Shown: positions 14,470 to 21,065 of the stretch, one piece after another
Layout: every line of letters begins with the position of its first letter
Numbering within the stretch: the first letter of the stretch is position 1
From: an uncultured Erysipelotrichaceae bacterium
GTDB lineage: Bacteria > Bacillota_I > Bacilli_A > Erysipelotrichales > Erysipelotrichaceae
NCBI GenBank assembly: GCA_944324155.1
Contig: CALUVF010000027.1
Coordinates: 1 to 39,011 of the forward strand
DNA: 39,011 nt
Direction of reading: 5' to 3'
Program-made: the position numbers and the translations under genes
The notes under the pieces: generated by a model
The model's input: the letters and a program-made list of their open reading frames with translations, nothing else
The model's database searches: none
What the model was told of the DNA's origin: nothing

Positions 14470-15102
14470 ATGAAAAAAAAGATTGCCCTTGCCGTTATGG
14501 CACTTGTGATCGTGGGGGCTGGTGTAACTATCGCCCTTAGGATCGCCTCTAAAAATTATATGGAAGATGTGCGCGATAATATCGATGAGGTAACTACTGA
14601 TAAAGAAGTCGGAGCCTGTACCTTAGATGATTGCGAAGATGATGAAGAAAGTGCGCATACTGCATTTGGCAAAGCAGTTACGATCGAAGAAGTTGATGCG
14701 ATCTTTGAAGAAAAAGATGACGCAATCTTAATGATCGGATTTGGCGAGTGTCCCTGGTGCATTGATCTAGCGCCCGTCTTAAGCGAAACCGTTAGCGAAT
14801 TAAATCTTGATGATAAAGCTTATTATTTTAATACGCGCCCTGATGGCGTTAAGGAAAATGACTATCGCTATGGAAGTGATCCGACCTATTTAAAGCTCTA
14901 TGAGCGCTTATTGCCCTATCTTGAAGAAGACGAAGTGGTCTATGCACCAACCGTGGCTTATATTAAAGATGGCGAGATCAAGGGAATCCATGTGGGGACA
15001 TTAGAAGATCATGATGCCCACAAGCGCGATCTGACCGCCGATGAGACCAAGACCTTAAAAGATCTCTTGAAGGGAGAGATCCACAAGTATCTGGAAGTAT
15101 AA
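14470..15102 (+). CDS. Membrane-anchored thioredoxin-like protein with CPWC motif
   Basis: 210 residues. An N-terminal signal anchor (residues 4-25) is followed by an acidic linker and a thioredoxin-fold domain whose active site is GECPWC (Cys94 and Cys97). The cis-Pro loop is APTVAYIKDG. This suggests thiol-disulfide exchange outside the membrane. Two further cysteines (Cys50 and Cys55, in the linker) could form a regulatory or substrate-like disulfide. It resembles the 'bacteriocin transport accessory protein' group of short thioredoxins, but that name implies nothing firm about role. It is translated right behind the DUF368 gene. Its physiological substrate is unknown. Confidence 0.75.
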   Translation: MKKKIALAVMALVIVGAGVTIALRIASKNYMEDVRDNIDEVTTDKEVGACTLDDCEDDEESAHTAFGKAVTIEEVDAIFEEKDDAILMIGFGECPWCIDLAPVLSETVSELNLDDKAYYFNTRPDGVKENDYRYGSDPTYLKLYERLLPYLEEDEVVYAPTVAYIKDGEIKGIHVGTLEDHDAHKRDLTADETKTLKDLLKGEIHKYLEV

Positions 15103-15147
15103 ATTTTCTAAATCTCTTAATCGCGTAAATTAATTTAGTTAAAAAAT

Positions 15148-15174
15148 AAGGCACAGGCAAAAGAGCTGTGCCTT
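15148..15174. terminator. Bidirectional terminator between the thioredoxin-like gene and mscL
   Basis: Stem AAGGCACAG (15148-15156) and CTGTGCCTT (15166-15174). On the minus strand the stem is followed by TTATTTTTT, a strong terminator for the leftward unit. On the plus strand the T-run is short. Confidence 0.7.
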
Positions 15175-15181
15175 TAATCTT

Positions 15182-15208
15182 AAATAAAAAAGGTAGCAGA
15201 TCGCTACC
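15182..15208 (-). terminator. Terminator of the leftward mscL unit
   Basis: Minus strand: stem GGTAGC/GCTACC (15208-15203 and 15197-15192), loop GATCT, followed by TTTTTTATTT. It ends 13 bases past the mscL stop codon. Confidence 0.8.
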
Positions 15209-15220
15209 GATGTGTAAGAC

Positions 15221-15589
15221 TTATTTGTTTTTGAGAAGATCGCGGATCTCTTCTAATAAGACAACTTCCGGGGCTGGAGCCGGAGCGGGGGCAGCCGCTT
15301 CTTTTTTCTTAGTAAACTTGTTGACGGCCTTGACGAATAAGAAGACACAGAAAGCAACTAAGATAAAGGAGATGACGGCATTTAAGAAGTTGCCGATCAT
15401 GATGTGGCCGAGGTGCCAGTTAGAGAAGTCGATACCGCCAGTGATCATGGAGATGATCGGGGTAAAGACATCAGCGACCAAACTGTTGACGATCGAGGTG
15501 AAAGCGCCACCGATGATGACACCTATTGCCATATCAAGGACATTGCCCTTGATCGCAAAAGCCTTAAACTCTTCAATAAATTTTTTCAT
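15221..15589 (-). CDS. mscL: Large-conductance mechanosensitive channel MscL
   Basis: 122 residues. A pentameric membrane pore that opens on membrane tension and releases solutes during hypo-osmotic shock. The N-terminal amphipathic helix MKKFIEEFKAFAIKGNVLDMAIGVIIGGAF with the gate-lining TM1 is textbook. TM2 (about residues 65-90) is followed by a KKK patch, an Ala/Pro linker (APAPAPAP) and the C-terminal helical bundle (LLEEIRDLLKNK). ATG 15589 has AAAGGA about nine bases upstream. It is preceded 15 bases upstream by a small membrane-protein gene, so both form a leftward unit that ends in two tandem terminators. Confidence 0.96.
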   Translation of the reverse strand: MKKFIEEFKAFAIKGNVLDMAIGVIIGGAFTSIVNSLVADVFTPIISMITGGIDFSNWHLGHIMIGNFLNAVISFILVAFCVFLFVKAVNKFTKKKEAAAPAPAPAPEVVLLEEIRDLLKNK

Positions 15590-15604
15590 TCTAATATTCC
15601 TTTC

Positions 15605-15847
15605 TTAACCTTTAATATTGCGATATGCGTTATGGATATAGTAATAAGGCACGACGAGCGTCAAAGCGTGCATGACGATCTGTAAGATACCCATATCAGC
15701 ATATGTGAAGAACTCCCATAAATTGATCACAAACAAGATGATCCCTAAAATTAAGGCAAAATAAGATCTCTTGTTCGCTCTTAAGACACCGATGATCCCA
15801 GTGAAGATCTCAAAAATGTGGAAACCATATAAGATGGTGATCGACAT
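15605..15847 (-). CDS. Small membrane protein, probable 3' part of a frameshifted gene
   Basis: 80 residues from ATG 15847, with about three membrane segments (ITILYGFHIFEIFTGIIGVL; FALILGIILFVINLWEFF; ILQIVMHALTLVVPYYY). I do not recognise the family. The chosen ATG lacks a ribosome-binding site, and the reading frame continues upstream to a stop at 15908-15910 with protein-like sequence (GDFSKVVNEGLAANTL). A second frame starting at ATG 15950 has AGAAGG and a strong promoter but stops after 17 codons at 15897. The two frames overlap and would join into one protein of about 114 residues by a +1 shift near 15897-15910. So this is a broken gene, a programmed shift or a sequence error. It sits just upstream of mscL in the same unit. 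Confidence 0.5.
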   Translation of the reverse strand: MSITILYGFHIFEIFTGIIGVLRANKRSYFALILGIILFVINLWEFFTYADMGILQIVMHALTLVVPYYYIHNAYRNIKG

Positions 15848-15896
15848 CAGGGTATTAGCGGCCAGGCCTTCGTTTACTACCTTGGAAAAGTCGCCA

Positions 15897-15950
15897 TTAC
15901 CAAATTTCTAAGAATCCGGCAATTCTTAAGTGTTTGCCACCTTTTAACAT
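15897..15950 (-). pseudogene. 5' fragment of the frameshifted membrane-protein gene
   Basis: 17 codons (MLKGGKHLRIAGFLEIW) with a good ribosome-binding site and promoter, ending at TAA 15899-15897. The hydrophobic end LRIAGFLEI echoes the repeat-like HIFEIFTGIIG in the downstream frame. Reading one base forward at ATT-TGG-TAA joins it to the frame of the 15605-15847 gene. Confidence 0.45.
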
Positions 15951-15978
15951 ATCTAACCTTCTTTTTTAACCCTTAGGT

Positions 15979-16007
15979 ATTGTAATAAAATAAGAATTGT
16001 TTGTAAA
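15979..16007 (-). promoter_or_regulatory. Promoter of the small membrane gene / mscL unit
   Basis: Minus strand TTTACA (16007-16002), a 17-base spacer, then TACAAT (15984-15979). It reads toward ATG 15950. The strength of this promoter argues that the upstream frame at 15950 is the real start of the unit. Confidence 0.55.
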
Positions 16008-16022
16008 TAATGAGCATTTGAT

Positions 16023-16052
16023 TTGTCATTGGCCCTTTTAAATTGCTACAAT
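16023..16052 (+). promoter_or_regulatory. Promoter of rubrerythrin
   Basis: TTGTCA (16023-16028), an 18-base spacer, then TACAAT (16047-16052). It is followed by GGAGG before ATG 16075. It is back-to-back with the leftward promoter at 15979-16007. No PerR-type box was recognised. Confidence 0.5.
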
Positions 16053-16074
16053 TAAAACACGGAGGAAATTAACA

Positions 16075-16614
16075 ATGGAATTAAAAGGTTCTAAAACAGA
16101 AAAAAATCTACAAGACGCTTTTGCTGGGGAATCACAAGCCCGCAATAAGTACACTTACTTTGCTAAGGTCGCCATGGATGCTGGCCAAAATCAGATCGCG
16201 GAATATTTCTTAGAGACAGCCCGCAATGAACAAGAACATGCCCGTTTATGGTTTGAAGCTTTACAAGGTGGCAAGATGCCGGAATTAGCTGAATGTCTAA
16301 AGATGGCAGCTGAAGGCGAAAACTACGAGTGGACAACGATGTATAAAGATATGGCTGAAACAGCTAAAGAAGAAGGTTTCACGCGCATCGCCGCCCAAAT
16401 GAATATGGTCGCTAAGGTTGAAAAGGACCATGAAGATCGCTACTTGGCTCTTTTAGAAAACGTCCAAAATGATAAGGTCTTCAACAAAGATGAAGATGAA
16501 GTTTGGATCTGTGCCGTCTGCGGATATAAGCACACTGGCAAAAAGGCTCCGATGGTCTGCCCGCTTTGCGGCTATTCTCAGGGCAACTTCTCTTTAGACC
16601 GCAAAGATTATTAA
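16075..16614 (+). CDS. Rubrerythrin
   Basis: 179 residues. Non-haem diiron peroxidase that reduces hydrogen peroxide in the cytosol of anaerobes and microaerophiles. The N-terminal ferritin-like four-helix domain has the iron ligands in [10 protein letters not shown] and [10 protein letters not shown], and in the second half VEKDHEDRY. The C-terminal rubredoxin-like domain has CAVCGYKH and CPLCGYSQ for the Fe(SCys)4 centre. Its length is typical. It stands as its own transcription unit with a strong ribosome-binding site. It supports an oxygen-sensitive lifestyle for the host. Confidence 0.96.
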   Translation: MELKGSKTEKNLQDAFAGESQARNKYTYFAKVAMDAGQNQIAEYFLETARNEQEHARLWFEALQGGKMPELAECLKMAAEGENYEWTTMYKDMAETAKEEGFTRIAAQMNMVAKVEKDHEDRYLALLENVQNDKVFNKDEDEVWICAVCGYKHTGKKAPMVCPLCGYSQGNFSLDRKDY

Positions 16615-16618
16615 TCAA

Positions 16619-16662
16619 AAGACCAATATGGTCTTATAGGTGCACTTTTGTGCATCTTTTTT
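16619..16662 (+). terminator. Double hairpin terminator after rubrerythrin
   Basis: The first stem-loop is AGACCA-ATA-TGGTCT. The second has stem AGGTGCAC (16638-16645) and GTGCATCT (16650-16657) with a TTTT loop, followed by TTTTTT. The next gene begins 15 bases later and may rely on read-through. Confidence 0.75.
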
Positions 16663-16677
16663 AAAAAGGAGAATAAT

Positions 16678-17541
16678 ATGCTTAGAACAAACGAAGATAA
16701 ACTGCCGATCATCTCTTTGGTTGCCCAAACTGAACACCCCAAGATGAAACTCCCAGGTTATTATGTGGGCTATGATGGCCAAGGCCGGATCTTGTGTGGG
16801 ACGGGTGGCATTACTTACAATTACTTTATCGGTGACAATTGTTGCGATATTGCCGGCGATCATATCGAGCCGGGCTGCTCGTGTTTCAATGCAGATGAGA
16901 GATCAAACGCTGCTTTGCAAGCTCTTTCGTGCATCGGCAATGAGGCGATCGTCATATCTGGCGAAGCCAAAGGTCATAGGGGCTATGTTACAGGCAAACA
17001 TGGTGGCGTGGATCATGTGATGATCGCCTTTAAAAAGGAGACCTTAGAGAAATTGACGCTCCATGACGAGTTTTTGATCAAGGCCAAAGGACAGGGTTTA
17101 GAGATCCTCTCGCTTAAGGGCGTCGATGTCTTTAATCTTGATCCCGATCTTTTAAAAGCCATGGATCCCAAACTAGACAACGAGCGCTTGATCGTCGATG
17201 TCGCCAAGGTCATTCCTGCTCATCTTATGGGGTCGGGCTTGGGATCGACAAGTCTTAAAAGTGGCGACTATGACATCATGATGCACGATACAAAAGAAGT
17301 AGAGCGCCTAGGGCTTAAGGAGCTGCGCTTTGGCGATATCGTAGCGATCGAAGATCACTACGCGACCTATGGGCCAGATTATCTAAAAGGAGCTGTCTCG
17401 ATCGGTGTGATCGTCCATTCCGACTCCTATTCTTCCGGCCATGGGCCTGGTGTCAGCATCATCATGTCTTCTAAGGAAAATTTAGGCTATACGATTTCCG
17501 AAAAAGCCAACCTTAAAAATTATCTCAATTTTATATGCTAG
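16678..17541 (+). CDS. DUF4438 domain protein
   Basis: 287 residues, soluble, function unknown. The sequence fits the DUF4438 family, which is spread among anaerobic bacteria. Features are an internal Cys-rich stretch (DNCCDIAGDHIEPGCSCFN), a SGEAKGHRGYVTGKHGGVDHVM segment, and a C-terminal SYSSGHGPGVSIIMS loop; the conserved His and Asp residues could bind metal or a small molecule. The start at ATG 16678 is set by a strong AAGGAG; an in-frame TTG at 16648 lies inside the terminator and is rejected. It follows rubrerythrin with only a terminator between, so partial read-through could link the two. No reaction can be assigned. Confidence 0.75.
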   Translation: MLRTNEDKLPIISLVAQTEHPKMKLPGYYVGYDGQGRILCGTGGITYNYFIGDNCCDIAGDHIEPGCSCFNADERSNAALQALSCIGNEAIVISGEAKGHRGYVTGKHGGVDHVMIAFKKETLEKLTLHDEFLIKAKGQGLEILSLKGVDVFNLDPDLLKAMDPKLDNERLIVDVAKVIPAHLMGSGLGSTSLKSGDYDIMMHDTKEVERLGLKELRFGDIVAIEDHYATYGPDYLKGAVSIGVIVHSDSYSSGHGPGVSIIMSSKENLGYTISEKANLKNYLNFIC

Positions 17542-17545
17542 CTAG

Positions 17546-17573
17546 TTGACAAACAAAGGCAGATTGCTAAAAT
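17546..17573 (+). promoter_or_regulatory. Promoter upstream of the rpoE unit
   Basis: Consensus TTGACA (17546-17551), a 16-base spacer, then TAAAAT (17568-17573). Transcription would begin near 17580, leaving a leader of only about seven bases before ATG 17587. Confidence 0.6.
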
Positions 17574-17586
17574 ACTCTATGGAAAT

Positions 17587-17916
17587 ATGGAAGGGACCAA
17601 AAAAAGCAAGAAAGAGATCAATCGTCTAGTTTTAAAGGGTAACCTTGATTCTCGTGGTATTGTTCGCTTTGGGTATGGTACTTTGTATTTCCGGCCCGGC
17701 AGGGCTCTCATTAAGTATCAGTATGAAGATCATGAGGGGCTTATATCCCTTCAGAAAGATTCATCGTATATCAAGATCTTCGATGAAGATAAAGAATTCT
17801 CTTTTCTGATCGAACTCGTTGAGCTGATCATTAAAGAAGAATATATCGAGATCACTTATGATAGCGGTGAATTGATCCAATTACACATTGATATTGATAA
17901 GGAGTTTGAGCAATGA
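17587..17916 (+). CDS. Hypothetical protein upstream of rpoE
   Basis: 109 residues, soluble, predicted beta-rich (alternating FGYGTLYFRPGRALIKYQYED, then IEITYDSGELIQLHIDID). I do not recognise it firmly. Its position before rpoE and its beta pattern recall the YwiB-type (DUF1934) barrel proteins found near rpoE in Bacilli, but no diagnostic motif was confirmed. The start ATG 17587 has no ribosome-binding site and follows a strong promoter closely. Another ATG at 17579 in a different frame gives only 16 codons. Its stop overlaps the rpoE start as ATGA, so the two are coupled. Confidence 0.6.
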   Translation: MEGTKKSKKEINRLVLKGNLDSRGIVRFGYGTLYFRPGRALIKYQYEDHEGLISLQKDSSYIKIFDEDKEFSFLIELVELIIKEEYIEITYDSGELIQLHIDIDKEFEQ

Positions 17917-18260
17917 CCAAAACACGTTCAATGACCGATGTTGCTTATGACATCATGCTAGAGCAAAAAAACGCTATTCCCTTTAAAAAGCTATGGGAAG
18001 AAGTGATCGCCGATCTTAAGCTTGAACCAGAGACGGCCAGTGAAAAGATCGCCCAATTTTATACCGATATGACCCTAGATTCACGTTTTACCTCTTTGAA
18101 GGAAAACAAGTGGGATCTAAGGGAACGCCATCGCTTTGAAGAAGTTTACGTCGATCTTGGTAATTTCGATGAAGACGAAGATGAAGAAGAGAGCGAATTA
18201 GACGAGGAAGAATTGGAAGGCGAAAATATCCACAAAGTCGATGAAGACGAAGAATATTAG
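17913..18260 (+). CDS. rpoE: DNA-directed RNA polymerase delta subunit
   Basis: 115 residues. Auxiliary subunit of Firmicute RNA polymerase that displaces nucleic acids and speeds recycling. The N-terminal winged-helix HARE-type domain (AYDIMLEQKNAIPFKKLWEEVI ... LDSRFTSLKENKWDLRE) is followed by a tail made almost only of Asp and Glu from about residue 84. The tail is shorter than in B. subtilis, where the protein is about 173 residues. It overlaps the upstream gene by four bases and is followed by a terminator whose stem begins in the stop codon. Confidence 0.93.
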   Translation: MTKTRSMTDVAYDIMLEQKNAIPFKKLWEEVIADLKLEPETASEKIAQFYTDMTLDSRFTSLKENKWDLRERHRFEEVYVDLGNFDEDEDEEESELDEEELEGENIHKVDEDEEY

Positions 18261-18287
18261 GCTATTTGGACATAGCCTTTTATTTTT
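18259..18287 (+). terminator. rpoE terminator, overlapping the next promoter
   Basis: Stem AGGCTAT (18259-18265) and ATAGCCT (18272-18278), loop TTGGAC, followed by a TTTTATTTTT run. The loop TTGGAC also fits as the -35 of the following promoter. Confidence 0.8.
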
Positions 18288-18295
18288 GGTAAGAT
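18266..18295 (+). promoter_or_regulatory. Predicted leaderless promoter of the HAD/ispF unit, built on the terminator loop
   Basis: TTGGAC (18266-18271, the terminator loop), an 18-base spacer made of the 3' stem and T-run, then TAAGAT (18290-18295). ATG 18302 follows after six bases. The GGAG in that gap is too close to the ATG to act as a normal ribosome-binding site. Confidence 0.5.
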
Positions 18296-18301
18296 GGAGC
18301 T

Positions 18302-18919
18302 ATGAAATATCTGATCTGGGATTTTAATGGAACGATCGTCGATGATGTAAAGCTGGGCGTAAACTGCATCAATCAGCTCATCACTAAATATTTAAAGCGC
18401 CCGCCTTTAAAGATAGGGGAGTATCAAGATATCTTTACCTTTCCTGTTAAAGACTACTATGAAAAAGTAGGTTTTGATTTTAGCGTCTTGGATTTCAAAA
18501 AACTGGGAAACGAGTGGATCGAACTTTATGATGAGGGCTTTAAAGATGTCACAGTCTTTGATGATGTCGTCGCACTTTTAAATGAGGCACGAAATAAAGG
18601 CTATCGAAACGTCGTGATCTCGGCATCGAAAGAAGATAAGCTCAAAAGTGAGATGGCCTATTTAAATCTCACCTCCTATTTTGAAGAGATCTTAGGCATC
18701 AATGATATCTACGCGACCTCAAAACTGGCGATTGCCCAAAAATGGGCTGAAGACAAAAAAGGCGAGCTGATCTTTTTAGGAGATAGCCTGCACGATGAAG
18801 AAGTGGCCTCTTCGATCGGGGCTAAGTGTTATCTCATCTCACGTGGCCATCAAAGTAAGAAGGTCCTACAAAAAGGCCAAAGCACCATCATCGATAATTT
18901 AAAGGGGGTAAGTTTATGA
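18302..18919 (+). CDS. HAD-superfamily hydrolase (DFNGT variant)
   Basis: 205 residues. HAD-type phosphatase fold, cytosolic. Motif I is WDFNGTIVDD: the nucleophile Asp is kept, but the general-acid Asp is Asn. Motif II is VVISAS, the motif III Lys is probably in the ATSKLAIAQK region, and motif IV is FLGDSLHDEE. A helical cap lies between motifs I and II. Overall it resembles phosphoglycolate phosphatase-like proteins, but the Asn substitution may weaken or change the activity. It overlaps ispF by four bases (ATGA), so it could act on or near isoprenoid intermediates, though this is only context. Confidence 0.78.
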   Translation: MKYLIWDFNGTIVDDVKLGVNCINQLITKYLKRPPLKIGEYQDIFTFPVKDYYEKVGFDFSVLDFKKLGNEWIELYDEGFKDVTVFDDVVALLNEARNKGYRNVVISASKEDKLKSEMAYLNLTSYFEEILGINDIYATSKLAIAQKWAEDKKGELIFLGDSLHDEEVASSIGAKCYLISRGHQSKKVLQKGQSTIIDNLKGVSL

Positions 18920-19392
18920 TGCGAATCGGACAATCCAGCGACATTCATCGCTTAGTAAAGGGGCGCAAGCTCATCTTGGGCGGTGTAGAGATCGAAAGTG
19001 AATTAGGGCTTTTGGGACATAGCGATGCTGATGCCCTGCTTCATGCGATCATCGAAGCGATCATTGGAGCTATGGGCCTTGGTGATATCGGTAAGCACTT
19101 CAGTGATACCGATGAGCGCTATAAGGATATATCTTCGCTCTATCTTTTAGAAAAGACCTATGAGATGATGAAAAGAAGGGGCTATGAGATCAATAATATC
19201 GATGCGCTCATTTTGATCGAAAAACCGAAAATGGCTCCTCATATCTTAAAGATGCGCGAGAATGTCGCTAAAGTTCTGCACTGTGATCTTGACAGGATAA
19301 ATATTAAAGCGACGCGTGGGGAGGGCTTAGGCTTTATTGGAAAAAGTGAGGGTGTCATGGCCCAGGCCGTGGTCTTATTAAATTCAAAATAA
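18916..19392 (+). CDS. ispF: 2-C-methyl-D-erythritol 2,4-cyclodiphosphate synthase
   Basis: 158 residues. Cyclises CDP-methylerythritol 2-phosphate in the MEP route to isoprenoids, which supplies undecaprenyl carrier for the wall. Metal ligands are in SDIH near the N-terminus and in the GHSDADALLHAI motif; DIGKHFSDTD follows, and the C-terminal IKATRGEGLGFIGKSEGVMAQA matches the family's 'TTEGLGF.G...G' block with RG in place of TT. Two adjacent ATG codons (18916 and 18919) could serve as start; GGGGG lies upstream. It overlaps the HAD gene by four bases. Confidence 0.95.
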   Translation: MMRIGQSSDIHRLVKGRKLILGGVEIESELGLLGHSDADALLHAIIEAIIGAMGLGDIGKHFSDTDERYKDISSLYLLEKTYEMMKRRGYEINNIDALILIEKPKMAPHILKMRENVAKVLHCDLDRINIKATRGEGLGFIGKSEGVMAQAVVLLNSK

Positions 19393-19450
19393 TCTTTAAT
19401 CTTTAGACAAAATAGAGTATCATGTTAGGTAGAAATAAGGAGGAAATGAA

Positions 19451-20314
19451 ATGATAGTTTCTGCTAGTGAAATGTTAAAGAAGGCGCATGAAGGTCATTA
19501 CGCCGTAGCCCAATTTAACATCAATAATTTGGAATGGACAAAGTCTGTTCTTACAGCTTGTGAGGAGATGAAATCACCAGTCATCTTAGGTGTTTCAGAA
19601 GGTGCCGGCAAGTACATGTGTGGATTCAAGACGGTCGCCGATATGGTCAAAAATATCCACGACGCCTTAGGTATTACTGTACCAGTCGCCATCCACTTAG
19701 ATCATGGTACTTATGATGGTGCCAAAGCTGCCATCGAAGCTGGTTTCACTTCAGTTATGTTTGATGGATCACACTACGATATCGAAGAAAATATCGAAAA
19801 ATCTAAAGAGATCATCGCTTTAGCTCATTCTAAGGGCATCAGCGTGGAATGTGAAGTCGGTGGCATCGGCGGTGAAGAAGATGGCGTTACTTCTATGGGT
19901 GAGGTCGCCGATCCTGAAGAATGCCGTCGCGTCAATGAATTAGGCGTCGACTTCTTAGCAGCTGGTATCGGCAATATCCATGGTAAATATCCTGCAAACT
20001 GGGCTGGTCTTAACTTTGATGTCTTAGCTAAGATCCAAGAAGTTACCAACGGTCGTCCTTTAGTCTTACATGGCGGTAGTGGTATCCCAGTTGAACAAGT
20101 CAAGCGTGCTATCTCTTTAGGTGTTTCAAAGATTAACGTCAACACCGAATTGCAATTAGTCTTTGCCGACGCAACACGCAAGTACATCGAAGAGGGCAAT
20201 GACCAAAAGGGCAAGGGTTATGACCCACGTAAATTATTGGCACCTGGTGCTAAAGCGATCATTGAAAAATGTAAGGCAATGATCAAAGACTTCGGCAGCG
20301 ACAACAAGGCTTAA
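19451..20314 (+). CDS. fba: Class II fructose-1,6-bisphosphate aldolase
   Basis: 287 residues. Zinc-dependent aldolase of glycolysis and gluconeogenesis, splitting fructose-1,6-bisphosphate into DHAP and glyceraldehyde-3-phosphate. Zinc ligands are in HLDHG, GIGNIHGKYP and LVLHGGSGIP; the phosphate-binding GVSKINVNTE is present. Codon choice is strongly biased (TTA for Leu, GGT for Gly), unlike most neighbours, as expected for high expression. It has a near-perfect AAGGAGG ribosome-binding site and its own unit, ending in a long hairpin. Confidence 0.96.
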   Translation: MIVSASEMLKKAHEGHYAVAQFNINNLEWTKSVLTACEEMKSPVILGVSEGAGKYMCGFKTVADMVKNIHDALGITVPVAIHLDHGTYDGAKAAIEAGFTSVMFDGSHYDIEENIEKSKEIIALAHSKGISVECEVGGIGGEEDGVTSMGEVADPEECRRVNELGVDFLAAGIGNIHGKYPANWAGLNFDVLAKIQEVTNGRPLVLHGGSGIPVEQVKRAISLGVSKINVNTELQLVFADATRKYIEEGNDQKGKGYDPRKLLAPGAKAIIEKCKAMIKDFGSDNKA

Positions 20315-20326
20315 GTCGATCTATAT

Positions 20327-20370
20327 TTACACATCAAAAGGCGGAGCGATCCGTCTTTTTATGTGTGTAA
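20327..20370 (+). terminator. Long two-tier hairpin after fba
   Basis: The inner stem AAAAGGCGGA (20336-20345) and TCCGTCTTTT (20350-20359) is nested in an outer stem TTACACAT (20327-20334) and ATGTGTGTAA (20361-20370). The T-run is only five bases and lies inside the outer stem. Confidence 0.7.
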
Positions 20371-20386
20371 GGCTAAGATATTTTTG

Positions 20387-20392
20387 TATAAT
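20387..20392 (+). promoter_or_regulatory. Predicted leaderless -10 of the helical-repeat gene
   Basis: Consensus TATAAT ends seven bases before ATG 20400, with no Shine-Dalgarno sequence. The -35 region is poor. Confidence 0.45.
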
Positions 20393-20399
20393 AAAATAG

Positions 20400-21065
20400 A
20401 TGGAAAAATTAAAAGAAGCTTTGAAAGTGCTCGATAGTATCGATCCTAAGGACGATTTAGAACATATTAAAGAAAAAGCTTTAAAAGCTTATGACCTTTC
20501 TTCTAGGTGTCTTGATGCCGTTATTCTATTGTCGCGTCTTGAAAGATCATATCTTTCAAAGGTCAAGCTTTTAGAAGAGGTCTTAGAAAAAGAAGATCTA
20601 AAGGCCTATTCCATACCTTTGGACGACAGTTTTTTAAGTCGGCAGTTTTTGCGCTTTTTAAAAGAGCTCTTAGATCTCTATTTGGCCTATAACGACTTAG
20701 TCAAAGCCAGAAAGCTCGTTTCTTGGATCATCACTTTAAAACGTGAGAATATCTATCACATCAAAGAAGACGCCTTAATTTTAAGCGTGTATTTTAATGA
20801 TGAAGGGGCGTATCAAAAATTATCAAAAGAAGAACTTGATCCTTTTGTGAAAGCCCTGGCTGCTTATATTCATGATCTAGAAAATGGCTGCGATTTTAAA
20901 GATGAACTCACCAAGCTTATTAATATCTATGATCTAAGGACGCTTTTATTAAAGGAAGAAAAGGGCGACAGTGACCCCTTGCGCCATACTTTGGCGCGCT
21001 ATGCTTTTTTGATCAATCGCTCTTATTTAACCATAAGACTTTTATTGGGAGAAGAAGATGCTTAA
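20400..21065 (+). CDS. Unknown protein, predicted all-helical (TPR-like)
   Basis: 221 residues. Almost entirely charged amphipathic helix with regularly placed Leu, Ala and Tyr (LKALDLSSRCLDAVILLSRL-like blocks; LLDLYLAYNDLVKARKLVSWI), consistent with a TPR- or SEL1-like helical repeat scaffold. No catalytic motif, signal peptide or membrane segment was seen. I cannot name it. ATG 20400 is directly downstream of a TATAAT (leaderless prediction). It overlaps the following HAD gene by eight bases, so the two are co-translated and may act together. Confidence 0.6.
   Translation: MEKLKEALKVLDSIDPKDDLEHIKEKALKAYDLSSRCLDAVILLSRLERSYLSKVKLLEEVLEKEDLKAYSIPLDDSFLSRQFLRFLKELLDLYLAYNDLVKARKLVSWIITLKRENIYHIKEDALILSVYFNDEGAYQKLSKEELDPFVKALAAYIHDLENGCDFKDELTKLINIYDLRTLLLKEEKGDSDPLRHTLARYAFLINRSYLTIRLLLGEEDA

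Noticed and set aside
15168-15608. A 146-codon rightward frame opposite mscL
   Set aside because: It is the antisense shadow of mscL; its product is low-complexity (AGAGAGAAA), and it lacks a ribosome-binding site.
16648-16677. Extended N-terminus of the DUF4438 protein from a TTG at 16648
   Set aside because: That TTG lies inside the rubrerythrin terminator hairpin, while ATG 16678 has a strong AAGGAG.
17579-17629. 16-codon frame from ATG 17579, five bases after a -10
   Set aside because: It fits the leaderless spacing but is very short and overlaps the better, longer frame at 17587; no evidence of coding.
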